64,000 nucleotides of DNA from an uncultured Chloroflexota bacterium (GTDB taxonomy: Bacteria > Chloroflexota > Anaerolineae > Aggregatilineales > Phototrophicaceae), in assembly GCA_937974245.1 (NCBI GenBank), contig CALJKV010000026.1, positions 1 through 64,000 on the forward strand, given 5' to 3'. A program made the translations under genes and the position numbers. The notes beneath the pieces were generated by a model that had not been told where the DNA came from, searched no databases, and was given only the letters and a program-made list of their open reading frames with translations. This document shows, piece after piece, positions 1 through 8,651 of the stretch; the stretch's first letter is position 1, and each line of letters opens with the position of its first letter.

Positions 1-435
1 TGTCACCTTAAGTGTGCGTCTTCTTCATGACGATTTCAACTTGCACCACTGGTTACATACAGTTAGATTCACTTGGTTCTGCCCCCGAGATTCGTATTTA
101 AAAACTCAGGACCTGCCATTTTTTGCCTGTGCTTGATGATTTCAACAAGATGAGAATGACAACTTGATGTAAGGAAGCGCATTTGGTAACTTCCTCTCCC
201 TGTTCTCGTTTTAGTGATTTCAAGGGCTGTCCATAACATTATAGTGAAAACAGTGAAAATAAGAAATGCAACCAGATACAGGACAACCTGGTTTTCGTAC
301 AGACGGTAGTGAACCCTATGTCCGGAGTGCCCATCGTTGCTGTATGGCTGATTTTAGGCTTAAGCAAGTCTCTAAATTAATAATACGACATCATAACATC
401 ATGTCCCAGAACACCCAAAGAACGGTTGAAAACTG
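1..435. other. Non-coding stretch upstream of the PKS operon
   Basis: I see no protein with a recognisable family in this stretch, and the open frames crossing it are antisense to the thioesterase gene. It looks more AT-rich than the PKS genes. Three copies of GATTTCAA lie on the plus strand at 32, 138 and 216, with loose similarity just upstream of each copy. The last 60 bases before the first gene are AT-rich and probably hold the operon promoter. The left neighbour is outside the window. Confidence 0.6.
354..386 (+). promoter_or_regulatory. Possible promoter of the PKS operon (weak)
   Basis: An AT-rich TAATAAT element at 378-384 resembles a -10 box. A poor TTAGGC candidate for -35 lies about 18 bases upstream. 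It is the best-placed element before the first gene of a long co-directional block, but the -35 match is weak and no start site can be fixed by eye. Confidence 0.22.
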
Positions 436-1200
436 ATGACAATACGGGTCAATACAGACGACTGGGTAGTTCGTTTTCACCAGATTCCGAAGCCACGCTT
501 GCGCTTGTTTTGTTTCGCCAATGCAGGGGGCGCTACCGCTCAGTTCCGCACCTGGCATCAGGCGCTGCCAGAGGGGGTGGAAGTCTGTCCGGTACAACTT
601 CCAGGTCAGGGAAGCCGCTTCCGCGAAGAACCATATACTCGCCTGCAACCCCTGGTGGAAAAACTGGCCGACGTCCTGGCACCATACCTGGATGTGCCGG
701 CAGCTTTCTGGGGCTATAGCATGGGGGCGCTGGTGGGTTTTGCGCTGGCACAGGAATTTGAACGGCGTGGTGATCGTGGCCCGGAACAACTCTTCATCGC
801 GGCTCGGTCTGCACCGCACGTCCCGCCGCTGGTTTCCCCCATTCACCAACTCGCGGAACCGCTGTTTATCAGTGAGGTGCAGCGCCGTTACAACGGCATC
901 CCGGAAGCCATACTCCAGGAACGGGAACTGCTGACACTCCTGCTGCCGGTGCTGCGGGCAAATTTTGAAATGATCGAAACCTACACGTTCTCCGGCGAAG
1001 TGCTGCTCGATATGCCTGTAGTGGCCTTTGGTGGGCTGCAAGACCCCACCGTAAACAGCCAGCAGATTGCGGCCTGGGGCGGACTCACCAGCGCGGCCTT
1101 TCGCTATTTTATGTTTCCGGGCGATCATTTCTTTTTGCAGAATCATCTACCCGCCATTCTACAAATCGTTACACGCGGCCTGACACCGCTGCTGGGATGA
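436..1200 (+). CDS. Free-standing type II thioesterase (RifR/GrsT-like)
   Basis: An alpha/beta hydrolase of 254 residues, the usual size for type II thioesterases of PKS and NRPS clusters. The nucleophile elbow GYSMG places the serine at residue 95, with a likely acid at Asp203 (LQDP) and a histidine at His231 (GDHFF). The N-terminal RLRLFCFANAGG block is typical of the family. Such enzymes clear wrongly primed or stalled acyl groups from carrier proteins, and some release the final product. That second role matters here because none of the six PKS proteins ends in a thioesterase domain. The stop overlaps the next start (ATGA at 1197-1200), so the two genes are translationally coupled. The ATG at 436 lacks a clear Shine-Dalgarno, so the exact start is less sure than the function. 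Confidence 0.88.
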   Translation: MTIRVNTDDWVVRFHQIPKPRLRLFCFANAGGATAQFRTWHQALPEGVEVCPVQLPGQGSRFREEPYTRLQPLVEKLADVLAPYLDVPAAFWGYSMGALVGFALAQEFERRGDRGPEQLFIAARSAPHVPPLVSPIHQLAEPLFISEVQRRYNGIPEAILQERELLTLLLPVLRANFEMIETYTFSGEVLLDMPVVAFGGLQDPTVNSQQIAAWGGLTSAAFRYFMFPGDHFFLQNHLPAILQIVTRGLTPLLG

Positions 1201-1979
1201 TTGAGTGGAGACCGGGTGGAATGGCTGAACACGGCTGGGGCTTTACGCCGACTGCGCCGACACTCGCGCCAGATCGCGCGGATGTCTGGTGGGTGCATCT
1301 GGAACAGAACGTGCCGCAGATCAACGACCTGGCCGCTCTGCTCCCGCCGGATGAACAGGAACGGGCGGCGCGCTTTCACTTTGAAATGCATCGCCGCCAC
1401 TTCATTGTTGCGCACGGTATGTTACGGTTGATCCTGGCATATTACCTGAATTGCCAACCGGAGCAAATCGAATTCAGCTATAACGCCGCCGGGAAACCTG
1501 CTCTGGCGACAGGTGAGGGACTGCGCTTCAACCTGTCGCATTCGCATGAGATGGCGCTGGTCGCTGTCACTGATGGACGCGAAGTGGGCGTGGATATAGA
1601 GTTTGTACGCCCGCTGGACGATATAGACCGACTGGCTGCCAGTACCTTTTCCGCTTATGAAGTCGCTGCCTGGGGACAGCTGCCACAGATACAACAGCAT
1701 GAAGGGTTCTTTAATTGTTGGACTCGCAAAGAGGCTTTTATCAAGGCGCTCGGCCAGGGGCTATTGTATCCACTTGACCAATTTGATGTATCATTAGAGC
1801 CGGGCAAACCGGCCCGGTTGTTGCACATTGCCGGCGACCCACAAGCGGTTATGCATTGGTCACTGTGTGATCTTAACCTGACTAAACCCTATATTGCCGC
1901 GCTCGTCGTTGAGGGACAAGGATGGTCGTTGACATCCTGGAAGTGGGACTCTACATTCGCAACCTGGAATCAGGTTTGA
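1197..1979 (+). CDS. Sfp-type 4'-phosphopantetheinyl transferase
   Basis: A protein of 260 residues with the three Sfp-family signatures: FNLSHSHE near residue 110, GVDIE with Asp133 and Glu135 as magnesium ligands, and WTRKEAFIKALGQG with Lys178/Glu179. The enzyme transfers the phosphopantetheine arm of CoA onto the conserved serine of carrier proteins, turning apo-ACP into holo-ACP. Its place between the thioesterase and the first PKS gene suggests it is dedicated to the six ACP domains downstream. The start at 1197 is chosen because it overlaps the upstream stop as ATGA. A later ATG at 1221 would also keep the whole fold. About 105 bases separate it from the first PKS gene. Confidence 0.92.
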   Translation: MIEWRPGGMAEHGWGFTPTAPTLAPDRADVWWVHLEQNVPQINDLAALLPPDEQERAARFHFEMHRRHFIVAHGMLRLILAYYLNCQPEQIEFSYNAAGKPALATGEGLRFNLSHSHEMALVAVTDGREVGVDIEFVRPLDDIDRLAASTFSAYEVAAWGQLPQIQQHEGFFNCWTRKEAFIKALGQGLLYPLDQFDVSLEPGKPARLLHIAGDPQAVMHWSLCDLNLTKPYIAALVVEGQGWSLTSWKWDSTFATWNQV

Positions 1980-2084
1980 GGGAGATGGGATTTACACCGT
2001 TGAGTGAGCCTTTTGGCATGAGCACGGGGTTTAAGCCACTTGACTACCGCCTGACTGTGTAAATCCGAGAGGGAAACAAATTTC

Positions 2085-5000
2085 ATGCGAGAACCGATTG
2101 CGATTATTGGTATAGGCTGCCGGTTCCCAGGCGGTGCTAAAGACCTCGATTCATTCTGGGAAGTGCTCAAAAACGGCACGGATACAATCAGTGAAGTACC
2201 ACCAGACCGATATGACATCAACACCTACTATGCCTCTACCCCTGAGGCACCTGGCAAGGTGGTGAGTCGGGAAGGTGGCTTTCTCGATCAAATAGATGGA
2301 TTTGACGCGGCATTCTTCAATATTTCTCCGCGTGAAGCCCATTATATGGACCCACAGCAGCGACTTCTGTTAGAAGTCACTTGGGAGGCGCTGGAAGCTG
2401 CCAGTCAAACGCCGGAAAAACTCGCGGGCAGTCGCACGGGGGTTTTTATTGGCATGTGGACCAACGAATACGAAGCCCGGATGCATTCTGCTCTTCGGGA
2501 TATAAACCTATATGTCACCACCGGCGGCGGGCGCTACTCAGCTTCCGGGCGTCTGTCCTATATCTTCAATTTGTTAGGACCTAGCATGACGGTGGATACC
2601 GCCTGCTCATCCTCATTGGTGGCTGCCCATCTCGCCTGCCGCAGTATCTGGGAAGGCGAGTCGGAGATGGCGGTGGTAGGTGGGTCAAACCTGATATTGA
2701 TGCCTGACATCACCATCGGTTATTCGCGATCCGGGATGCTCTCGCCGGAAGGTCGCTGTAAGTTCGGAGATGTAGGGGCTAACGGCTATGTGCGCAGTGA
2801 AGGGGTCGGCGTGGTGATCCTCAAATCGCTTGCAAAAGCCCTGGCAGATGGAGACCCGGTACACGCGCTGATTCGGGGCAGTGCTGTGAACAACGATGGT
2901 CGTGCCAGTGCATCGTTGGTTGCACCCAGCCCGGAAACCCAGGCAATGATGCTGCGCGAGGCGTATGCCAATGCGGGCGTGGATCCGCGTTTGGTGCGCT
3001 ATATTGAGGCGCACGGCACTGGTACGCGAGTCGGCGACCCGGTAGAACTGAAAGCACTGGGGTTGATACTGGGTGAAAACCGACCAGATGACGAACCGTG
3101 TTACGTGGGTTCGGTGAAGACCAATATCGGCCATACTGAAGCGGCATCCGGCATCGCAGGGTTAATCAAGGCAGTTTTGTGCCTCAAACACCAGATGATC
3201 CCCCGCAGTTTGCATTTTGAAACACCGAATCCGGGAATTCCCTGGGGAGAATTACCTTTTATTATTCCCCAAACTCTGACACCCTGGCCCGAAATTAGTG
3301 GGCCGGCGGTAGCCGGAGTCAACTCATTTGGCGTGACTGGCACGAACGCCCATGTGGTGCTGGAAGAAGCGCCGGAACGGACGCATATCACCCCACCTCA
3401 GGCGGAAACCTACCTGCTGCCACTTTCTGCCAGGATGCCAGAGGCGCTGCCTGAACTGGCGCACGATTACACACTGACAGCCGCGCAAACCACTTTACAT
3501 GACCTGTGTTATACCGCCAGCCTGCGCCGCACACACCACCCCTACCGCATGGCGACGGTGGTTCACTCTACCGATGAACTGGTCGAAGGGTTGCAAGCAT
3601 ATAGTCATGGTGAGATACGGGGCAGATTTGTCGTTGGATCGCCGGATGCCCCGCCCGTTGAACCGCGTGTCGTGTTTATTTTCCCCGGCCAGGGTGGGCA
3701 GTGGTTGGGCATGGGGCGCGGGCTTTATGCCCAGGAGCCAGCCTTCCGCGACTCGCTGGAACGCTGCGCGGCGGCGATGCGCCCATATATTGAGTGGGAT
3801 TTACTGGGTGAACTGCTTAATGCGGACGAAGCCGACTCGCGCTTCAACGAAATTGATGTGATTCAACCATTGCTCTTTGCGATTGAAGTCGCGCTGGCGG
3901 AACTGTGGCAGGCCTGGGGCGTCACCCCGGACGCCGTCATCGGCCACAGCATGGGCGAAGTCGCCGCCGCTTATATTGCCGGCATTCTCAGCCTGGATGA
4001 TGCTGCCAGCGTCATTTGTCGCCGCAGCCAGTTGATGAAACGAGTCAGTGGTATTGGGGCGATGGTGATGGTTGAGCTATCCGTTGAGGAGGCCGAGGTC
4101 GCGCTGACTGGCTATGCAGACCGGGTGGGCGTGGCTGTGACGAACGGTCCGCGCTCCTGCGTACTTTCTGGCGACCCTGCGGCGTTGGATGAGATCGTGG
4201 CGACTCTGCAAAGCCGCGACGTGTTCTGTCGCCGGGTAAACGTGGACGTGGCAGCACACAGCCCGCACATGGACGCCCTGCGCCCGGAACTGGTGGATGC
4301 GCTCGCAGGGTTGACGGCGCATCCCGCCGTGATGCCGGTTTATTCCACCGTAACCGGCGCACTTCAGGATGGCGAGGCCTTTAACGCGGCTTACTGGGGC
4401 GCGAATCTGCGCCAGTTGGTGCGCTTTGCCCCGGCGGTACAGGGTGCACTAGCGAACGGTTATAATACGTTTATTGAGATAAGCCCGCATCCGGTTTTGC
4501 TCCCGGCGATTGAACGCGGCCTGCGTGATTACGACCTTGACGCAGATACGGTGGCGACAGTGACGACGCTGGCCTCTACCAAGCGTGATGACTATGAGCG
4601 CCTCCAGATGCTCGAATCGCTGGGGACACTATACGTGCATGGCTACGCGGTGGATTGGGCGCGGCTCTACCCGGCGGGCGGGAACAATGTCCCACTCCCA
4701 ACCTACCCCTGGCAGCGCGAACGCTACTGGTACGAGGCCGATACCGTCAGCCGCCCAAAACAACGGCGGGAACTGCGCGGCGGACATCCCTTGCTCGGCC
4801 AACACTGGCGCTCGGCGGTTCATGCCGGAGCGCACTTCTGGGAAAACGAGATTGACATCACGGCGCTGCCCTACCTGGTCGACCACCGTGTGAAAGGCCA
4901 TGTCGTACTGCCTGCCGCTGCCTTTGGCGAAATGGCGCTGGCGGCGCTGGCGCAAATCGGAGAAGGCGGTCAACTCGAAATCCTCTCGATACAGGAAGCC

Positions 5001-8000
5001 CTTTTCCTGGGTGAAACCGAGACGCGCACGATTCAGGTGGTACTCACGCCCGATATGTCGGAGACATACACTTTTCGTTGTCTCAGTCGCCCGGCAGACG
5101 ATTCAAATCACGAATGGACGTTGCACGCCAGCGGTACGGCACGGCTGGCCTCCCCAGACCAACCGGAGACTGTGTCATGGGCAGCGCTGGAGTCCAGTTG
5201 TCAGACCTTCGTCTCCGGCACAGCCTACGACGAGGCGATGCAGGGGCGTGGCCTGAACTATGGTGTACAGTTCCAGATTGCTACCGGGTTCCGGCACGAT
5301 GATGCTCGGCACGAAGGGTTTGCTGAGTTCCGCTTGCCAGAAGCCGTTAGCTCCCAGGCCGGGGATTACCAGTTACACCCGGCGCTGCTCGACGCCTGCC
5401 TGCAACTGCTGGTGGCACTGTTGCCCCCGGCGGCAGATACCTATCTGCCAGTGCGTATCGAGCGTCTGTGCCGCTATGCTCCTGTGGATGTCAATTCTGA
5501 ACTTTGGGGGTATGCCCGCTGTTCATCCTTTAAGGGTGATGAGTCCGTTGGAGACGTTTTTCTTTTGAATGCCGCTGGCAAGGTTATCGCGGCGGTTTAT
5601 GGCCTGCACTTGCAGAGGGTTGAACGCGCCGAGGGTGGCGATGCGCTTGACCAACTGGTGTACAGCGTTGTATGGGAAGAAAAGCCGTTAGCAGGTGGTG
5701 TGCTGCCAAAGCCGGACTCGCCGGGAAGCTGGCTGATTCTCTCAAATAGTGACCTGGCGGTGGAGCTGGTGGGACGGCTGGGTGCGAAGGGCGAACACAG
5801 TATGATCGTGTCGGCAGGCGTGAACTATCGCCAGCTTGACGCCGGGCATTACACCATAAACCCCGCCAATGCCCCCGATTTTGCGCAACTCCTGGCTGAA
5901 ACCACCAGAGCAGGTCTTCCACCCTATCGGGGAATCGTTTACCTGTGGGGGCTGGAGAGTGGCGAGCAGGTTGGAAACGAAGCCGAAGCGCTGCACCTGG
6001 CCGAGACACACGGCTGTATCGGGGCGCTGCACCTGGTACAGGCCTTAGCTGGTTTGGAGACGTTACCTCGCTTGTGGTTGGTGACTCGCGGTACGCAGCC
6101 TGTTGATGGCCTGGTGACGGCAGCCGAAGGCGCGGCGCTGTGGGGGCTGGGCGCGGTCATCGCCAACGAGCATCCTGAATTGCATGTCGTCCGCGTGGAT
6201 ACGGATGGGCAAACCGTCACGGAAACTGTAGATACCCTGTTTCGTGAATTCTGGCTGAACGATGGTGAGGATCAGATTGGGTTGCGCGGGGACAGACGGT
6301 ACGTGGCACGACTGGCACACGGCCTGCCGGACCCCCCCGCCGCAGCCACCGGGATAGTACGCGAGATCACAACGGACGAACAGTCTTTCCGTGCCGCTGT
6401 CTCCACACCTGGTATTCTCGACAATCTCGAATTGCGGGCGATGCCGCGCCACCAGCCAGGGACGGTCGAGGTCGAAATTGAAGTTCATGCCACCGGATTG
6501 AATTTTATGAATGTCCTTTCCGCGATGGGCACTTATCCTGGTTACCCGGATGGCGTCGGCCCGCTGGGTATCGAATGTGCCGGGGTCATCAGCGCGATAG
6601 GCGAAGGTGTAGATGACTTTGAGGTTGGCGATGCAGTCATCGCCATTGCCTTTGACAGCCTCGCCTCTCATGCGCTGGCGAATGCCCACCTCGTGACACA
6701 CAAACCGAAGCACCTCAGTTTTGTCGAGGCCGCTTCAATTCCCATCGTTTTTCTGACTGCGTACTACGGCCTGTTACACCAGGCTCGGCTGGAAGCGGGC
6801 GAACGGGTGTTAATCCACGCGGCAGCCGGTGGCGTTGGGCTGGCCGCCGTGCAACTGGCGCAGTTGGCGGGCGCGGAAATCTACGCGACTGCCGGCAGTC
6901 CGGCTAAACGTGCTTTTCTGGAGTCGCTTGGCATCGAACATATCATGGATTCGCGTTCGCTGGCGTTTGCCGACGTGATTATGGAAGTGACCGGCGGCGA
7001 AGGTGTGGATGTCATCCTCAACTCGCTGGCCGGGGAAGCCATCCCCAGGGGACTCGCGATTCTGCGTCCCTACGGGCGTTTTGTCGAAATCGGCAAGCGC
7101 GACATCTACCAGAACAGCCAGGTTGGGCTGATGCCCTTCCAGAAGAATCTGTCTTACTTCGCCGTTGACCTCGACAAAATGGCACGGGAACGCCCAGCAG
7201 CGCTCGGCGCGATGCTGCGGAGTCTGGTGGAACGCTTCGAAAACGGTGAACTAGCGCCAATTCCGACGGAAGTTTTCTCAACCGCGCAGGTGGCTGAAGC
7301 ATTCCGACATATGGCGCAGGCCAAACACATCGGCAAAATCGTGATTGCCCGTACTGACGAGCCGCTCCTGGTCAATTTTGAAGACGAGAACGTTACCCCG
7401 GTACATGGTGATGGCACGTATTTAATCACCGGCGGCCTGGGGGCGCTTGGCCTGGAAGTTGCCCGCTGGCTGGTCGAACAAGGCGCAGATCACCTCGTGC
7501 TGACCGGGCGGCGCGGAGCTTCGGAAAGTGCCCAGGCGGTCATCCGCGAACTTGAATCAGTGGGGACGGTAGTATACGTTGTTCAAGCGGATGTAGCCGA
7601 TGCTGACGATATCGCTGCGTTGCTTCGTACACTGGATACGACCATGCCGCTGCTGCGAGGTGTGGTTCATGCCGCCGGCGTCCTTGATGATAGCCTCCTG
7701 GCACAGATGAACCGTGACCAATTCCGCCGGGCGCTGGCCCCTAAAATGGCGGGAGCGTGGAATCTGCACGTACTTACGCAGGATTACGCGCTGGACTTCT
7801 TCGTGATGTTCTCGTCAGTAACAGCTCTTCTCGGCACGCCGGGGCAGGGCAACTATGCGGCGGGCAATGCTTTCATGGATGTGCTGGCGTACTATCGGCG
7901 CGGGCAAGGACTCCCGGCCTTGAGTATCAACTGGGGCCCCTGGTCAGGTGTTGGGCTGGCAGCGGCGGATGCGATTCGCGGTGAACGGCTGGCGGCACGC

Positions 8001-8651
8001 GGCTTGGGTAGTCTCTCCCCCGACGAAGGCATGGCGATCTTCCACCGGCTGATGACACAAGACACACCGCCCCAGGCGGCGGTCATGGCGTTTGACGTGA
8101 GTGCATGGACTCAAGCCTACCCTGCCAGTGCCCAGACTTCGCTCTTGGCCGGGCTTCGACAGGTGCTGGAGACCGAATCTTCTGGGCATAAGCCGGAGCA
8201 GGCCAGCGGTGATTTGCGTCAGGCGCTGCTCGGTATTGAACCAGGACGGCAGCGGCGAACACTCTTAGAGATTCATATTCGCGAGCAGGTGGCCCAGGTA
8301 CTTCGCATCCCGACGGCACGCATCGGGCTGCAACAGCCACTGCGGGAATTGGGCATCGACTCGCTGCTCACGCTGGAACTGCGTAACCGGTTGGAAGCCA
8401 CGATGAAGCTCACACTATCGGCCACCCTGATCTTTAACTACCCGACAGTTGCTGCCCTGACCGGCCATTTGGCCGACAAGCTCGCAATTCCGCTGGATGC
8501 ACAGGCCACAGGTGAGGCCGAACCTCAGGCAGTCGCACAACCGGTGACATCTGAACTGGACGATCTCTCGCGGGATGAAATTGAAGCGCTGCTGGCCGAA
8601 GAATTGAAATCCATTGATGATTTGTTGAAGGGAACTAACGGTGATGAGTGA
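2085..8651 (+). CDS. PKS A: type I polyketide synthase, KS-AT-DH-ER-KR-ACP
   Basis: A fully reducing module of 2188 residues. KS is at about 1-425 with Cys174, His310 and His350. AT is at 530-850 with GHSMG Ser622 and a VAAHS motif at His725, a pattern closer to methylmalonyl-type than malonyl-type transferases. DH is at 895-1180 with HxxxGxxxxP from His934 and DxxxQ from Asp1103, both intact. ER is at 1440-1755 with a nucleotide-binding AAAGGVGLAA near 1577. KR is at 1775-1960 with TGGLGALG, Ser1911 and Tyr1924, and an LDD (B-type) motif. ACP Ser2093 lies in GIDSLLTLEL. Unlike the other five PKS proteins it begins directly with the KS, with no N-terminal docking helix, so it is probably the first module and takes an acyl starter from a partner not seen here. 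A Shine-Dalgarno (GAGAGGGA) precedes the ATG. The stop overlaps PKS B. Confidence 0.93.
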   Translation: MREPIAIIGIGCRFPGGAKDLDSFWEVLKNGTDTISEVPPDRYDINTYYASTPEAPGKVVSREGGFLDQIDGFDAAFFNISPREAHYMDPQQRLLLEVTWEALEAASQTPEKLAGSRTGVFIGMWTNEYEARMHSALRDINLYVTTGGGRYSASGRLSYIFNLLGPSMTVDTACSSSLVAAHLACRSIWEGESEMAVVGGSNLILMPDITIGYSRSGMLSPEGRCKFGDVGANGYVRSEGVGVVILKSLAKALADGDPVHALIRGSAVNNDGRASASLVAPSPETQAMMLREAYANAGVDPRLVRYIEAHGTGTRVGDPVELKALGLILGENRPDDEPCYVGSVKTNIGHTEAASGIAGLIKAVLCLKHQMIPRSLHFETPNPGIPWGELPFIIPQTLTPWPEISGPAVAGVNSFGVTGTNAHVVLEEAPERTHITPPQAETYLLPLSARMPEALPELAHDYTLTAAQTTLHDLCYTASLRRTHHPYRMATVVHSTDELVEGLQAYSHGEIRGRFVVGSPDAPPVEPRVVFIFPGQGGQWLGMGRGLYAQEPAFRDSLERCAAAMRPYIEWDLLGELLNADEADSRFNEIDVIQPLLFAIEVALAELWQAWGVTPDAVIGHSMGEVAAAYIAGILSLDDAASVICRRSQLMKRVSGIGAMVMVELSVEEAEVALTGYADRVGVAVTNGPRSCVLSGDPAALDEIVATLQSRDVFCRRVNVDVAAHSPHMDALRPELVDALAGLTAHPAVMPVYSTVTGALQDGEAFNAAYWGANLRQLVRFAPAVQGALANGYNTFIEISPHPVLLPAIERGLRDYDLDADTVATVTTLASTKRDDYERLQMLESLGTLYVHGYAVDWARLYPAGGNNVPLPTYPWQRERYWYEADTVSRPKQRRELRGGHPLLGQHWRSAVHAGAHFWENEIDITALPYLVDHRVKGHVVLPAAAFGEMALAALAQIGEGGQLEILSIQEALFLGETETRTIQVVLTPDMSETYTFRCLSRPADDSNHEWTLHASGTARLASPDQPETVSWAALESSCQTFVSGTAYDEAMQGRGLNYGVQFQIATGFRHDDARHEGFAEFRLPEAVSSQAGDYQLHPALLDACLQLLVALLPPAADTYLPVRIERLCRYAPVDVNSELWGYARCSSFKGDESVGDVFLLNAAGKVIAAVYGLHLQRVERAEGGDALDQLVYSVVWEEKPLAGGVLPKPDSPGSWLILSNSDLAVELVGRLGAKGEHSMIVSAGVNYRQLDAGHYTINPANAPDFAQLLAETTRAGLPPYRGIVYLWGLESGEQVGNEAEALHLAETHGCIGALHLVQALAGLETLPRLWLVTRGTQPVDGLVTAAEGAALWGLGAVIANEHPELHVVRVDTDGQTVTETVDTLFREFWLNDGEDQIGLRGDRRYVARLAHGLPDPPAAATGIVREITTDEQSFRAAVSTPGILDNLELRAMPRHQPGTVEVEIEVHATGLNFMNVLSAMGTYPGYPDGVGPLGIECAGVISAIGEGVDDFEVGDAVIAIAFDSLASHALANAHLVTHKPKHLSFVEAASIPIVFLTAYYGLLHQARLEAGERVLIHAAAGGVGLAAVQLAQLAGAEIYATAGSPAKRAFLESLGIEHIMDSRSLAFADVIMEVTGGEGVDVILNSLAGEAIPRGLAILRPYGRFVEIGKRDIYQNSQVGLMPFQKNLSYFAVDLDKMARERPAALGAMLRSLVERFENGELAPIPTEVFSTAQVAEAFRHMAQAKHIGKIVIARTDEPLLVNFEDENVTPVHGDGTYLITGGLGALGLEVARWLVEQGADHLVLTGRRGASESAQAVIRELESVGTVVYVVQADVADADDIAALLRTLDTTMPLLRGVVHAAGVLDDSLLAQMNRDQFRRALAPKMAGAWNLHVLTQDYALDFFVMFSSVTALLGTPGQGNYAAGNAFMDVLAYYRRGQGLPALSINWGPWSGVGLAAADAIRGERLAARGLGSLSPDEGMAIFHRLMTQDTPPQAAVMAFDVSAWTQAYPASAQTSLLAGLRQVLETESSGHKPEQASGDLRQALLGIEPGRQRRTLLEIHIREQVAQVLRIPTARIGLQQPLRELGIDSLLTLELRNRLEATMKLTLSATLIFNYPTVAALTGHLADKLAIPLDAQATGEAEPQAVAQPVTSELDDLSRDEIEALLAEELKSIDDLLKGTNGDE

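Noticed and set aside
1..435. CRISPR remnant suggested by the GATTTCAA copies
   Set aside because: Spacing is irregular, the shared part is only eight bases and no cas gene is present.
391..1146. Antisense open frame of 251 codons over the thioesterase
   Set aside because: The sense protein has a complete catalytic triad at the expected spacing. The antisense product has no recognisable domain.
2085..2700. PKS A as a KSQ-type loading module
   Set aside because: The active-site residue is Cys174 in TACSSS, not Gln, and the module has a full reducing loop, so it is an extender.
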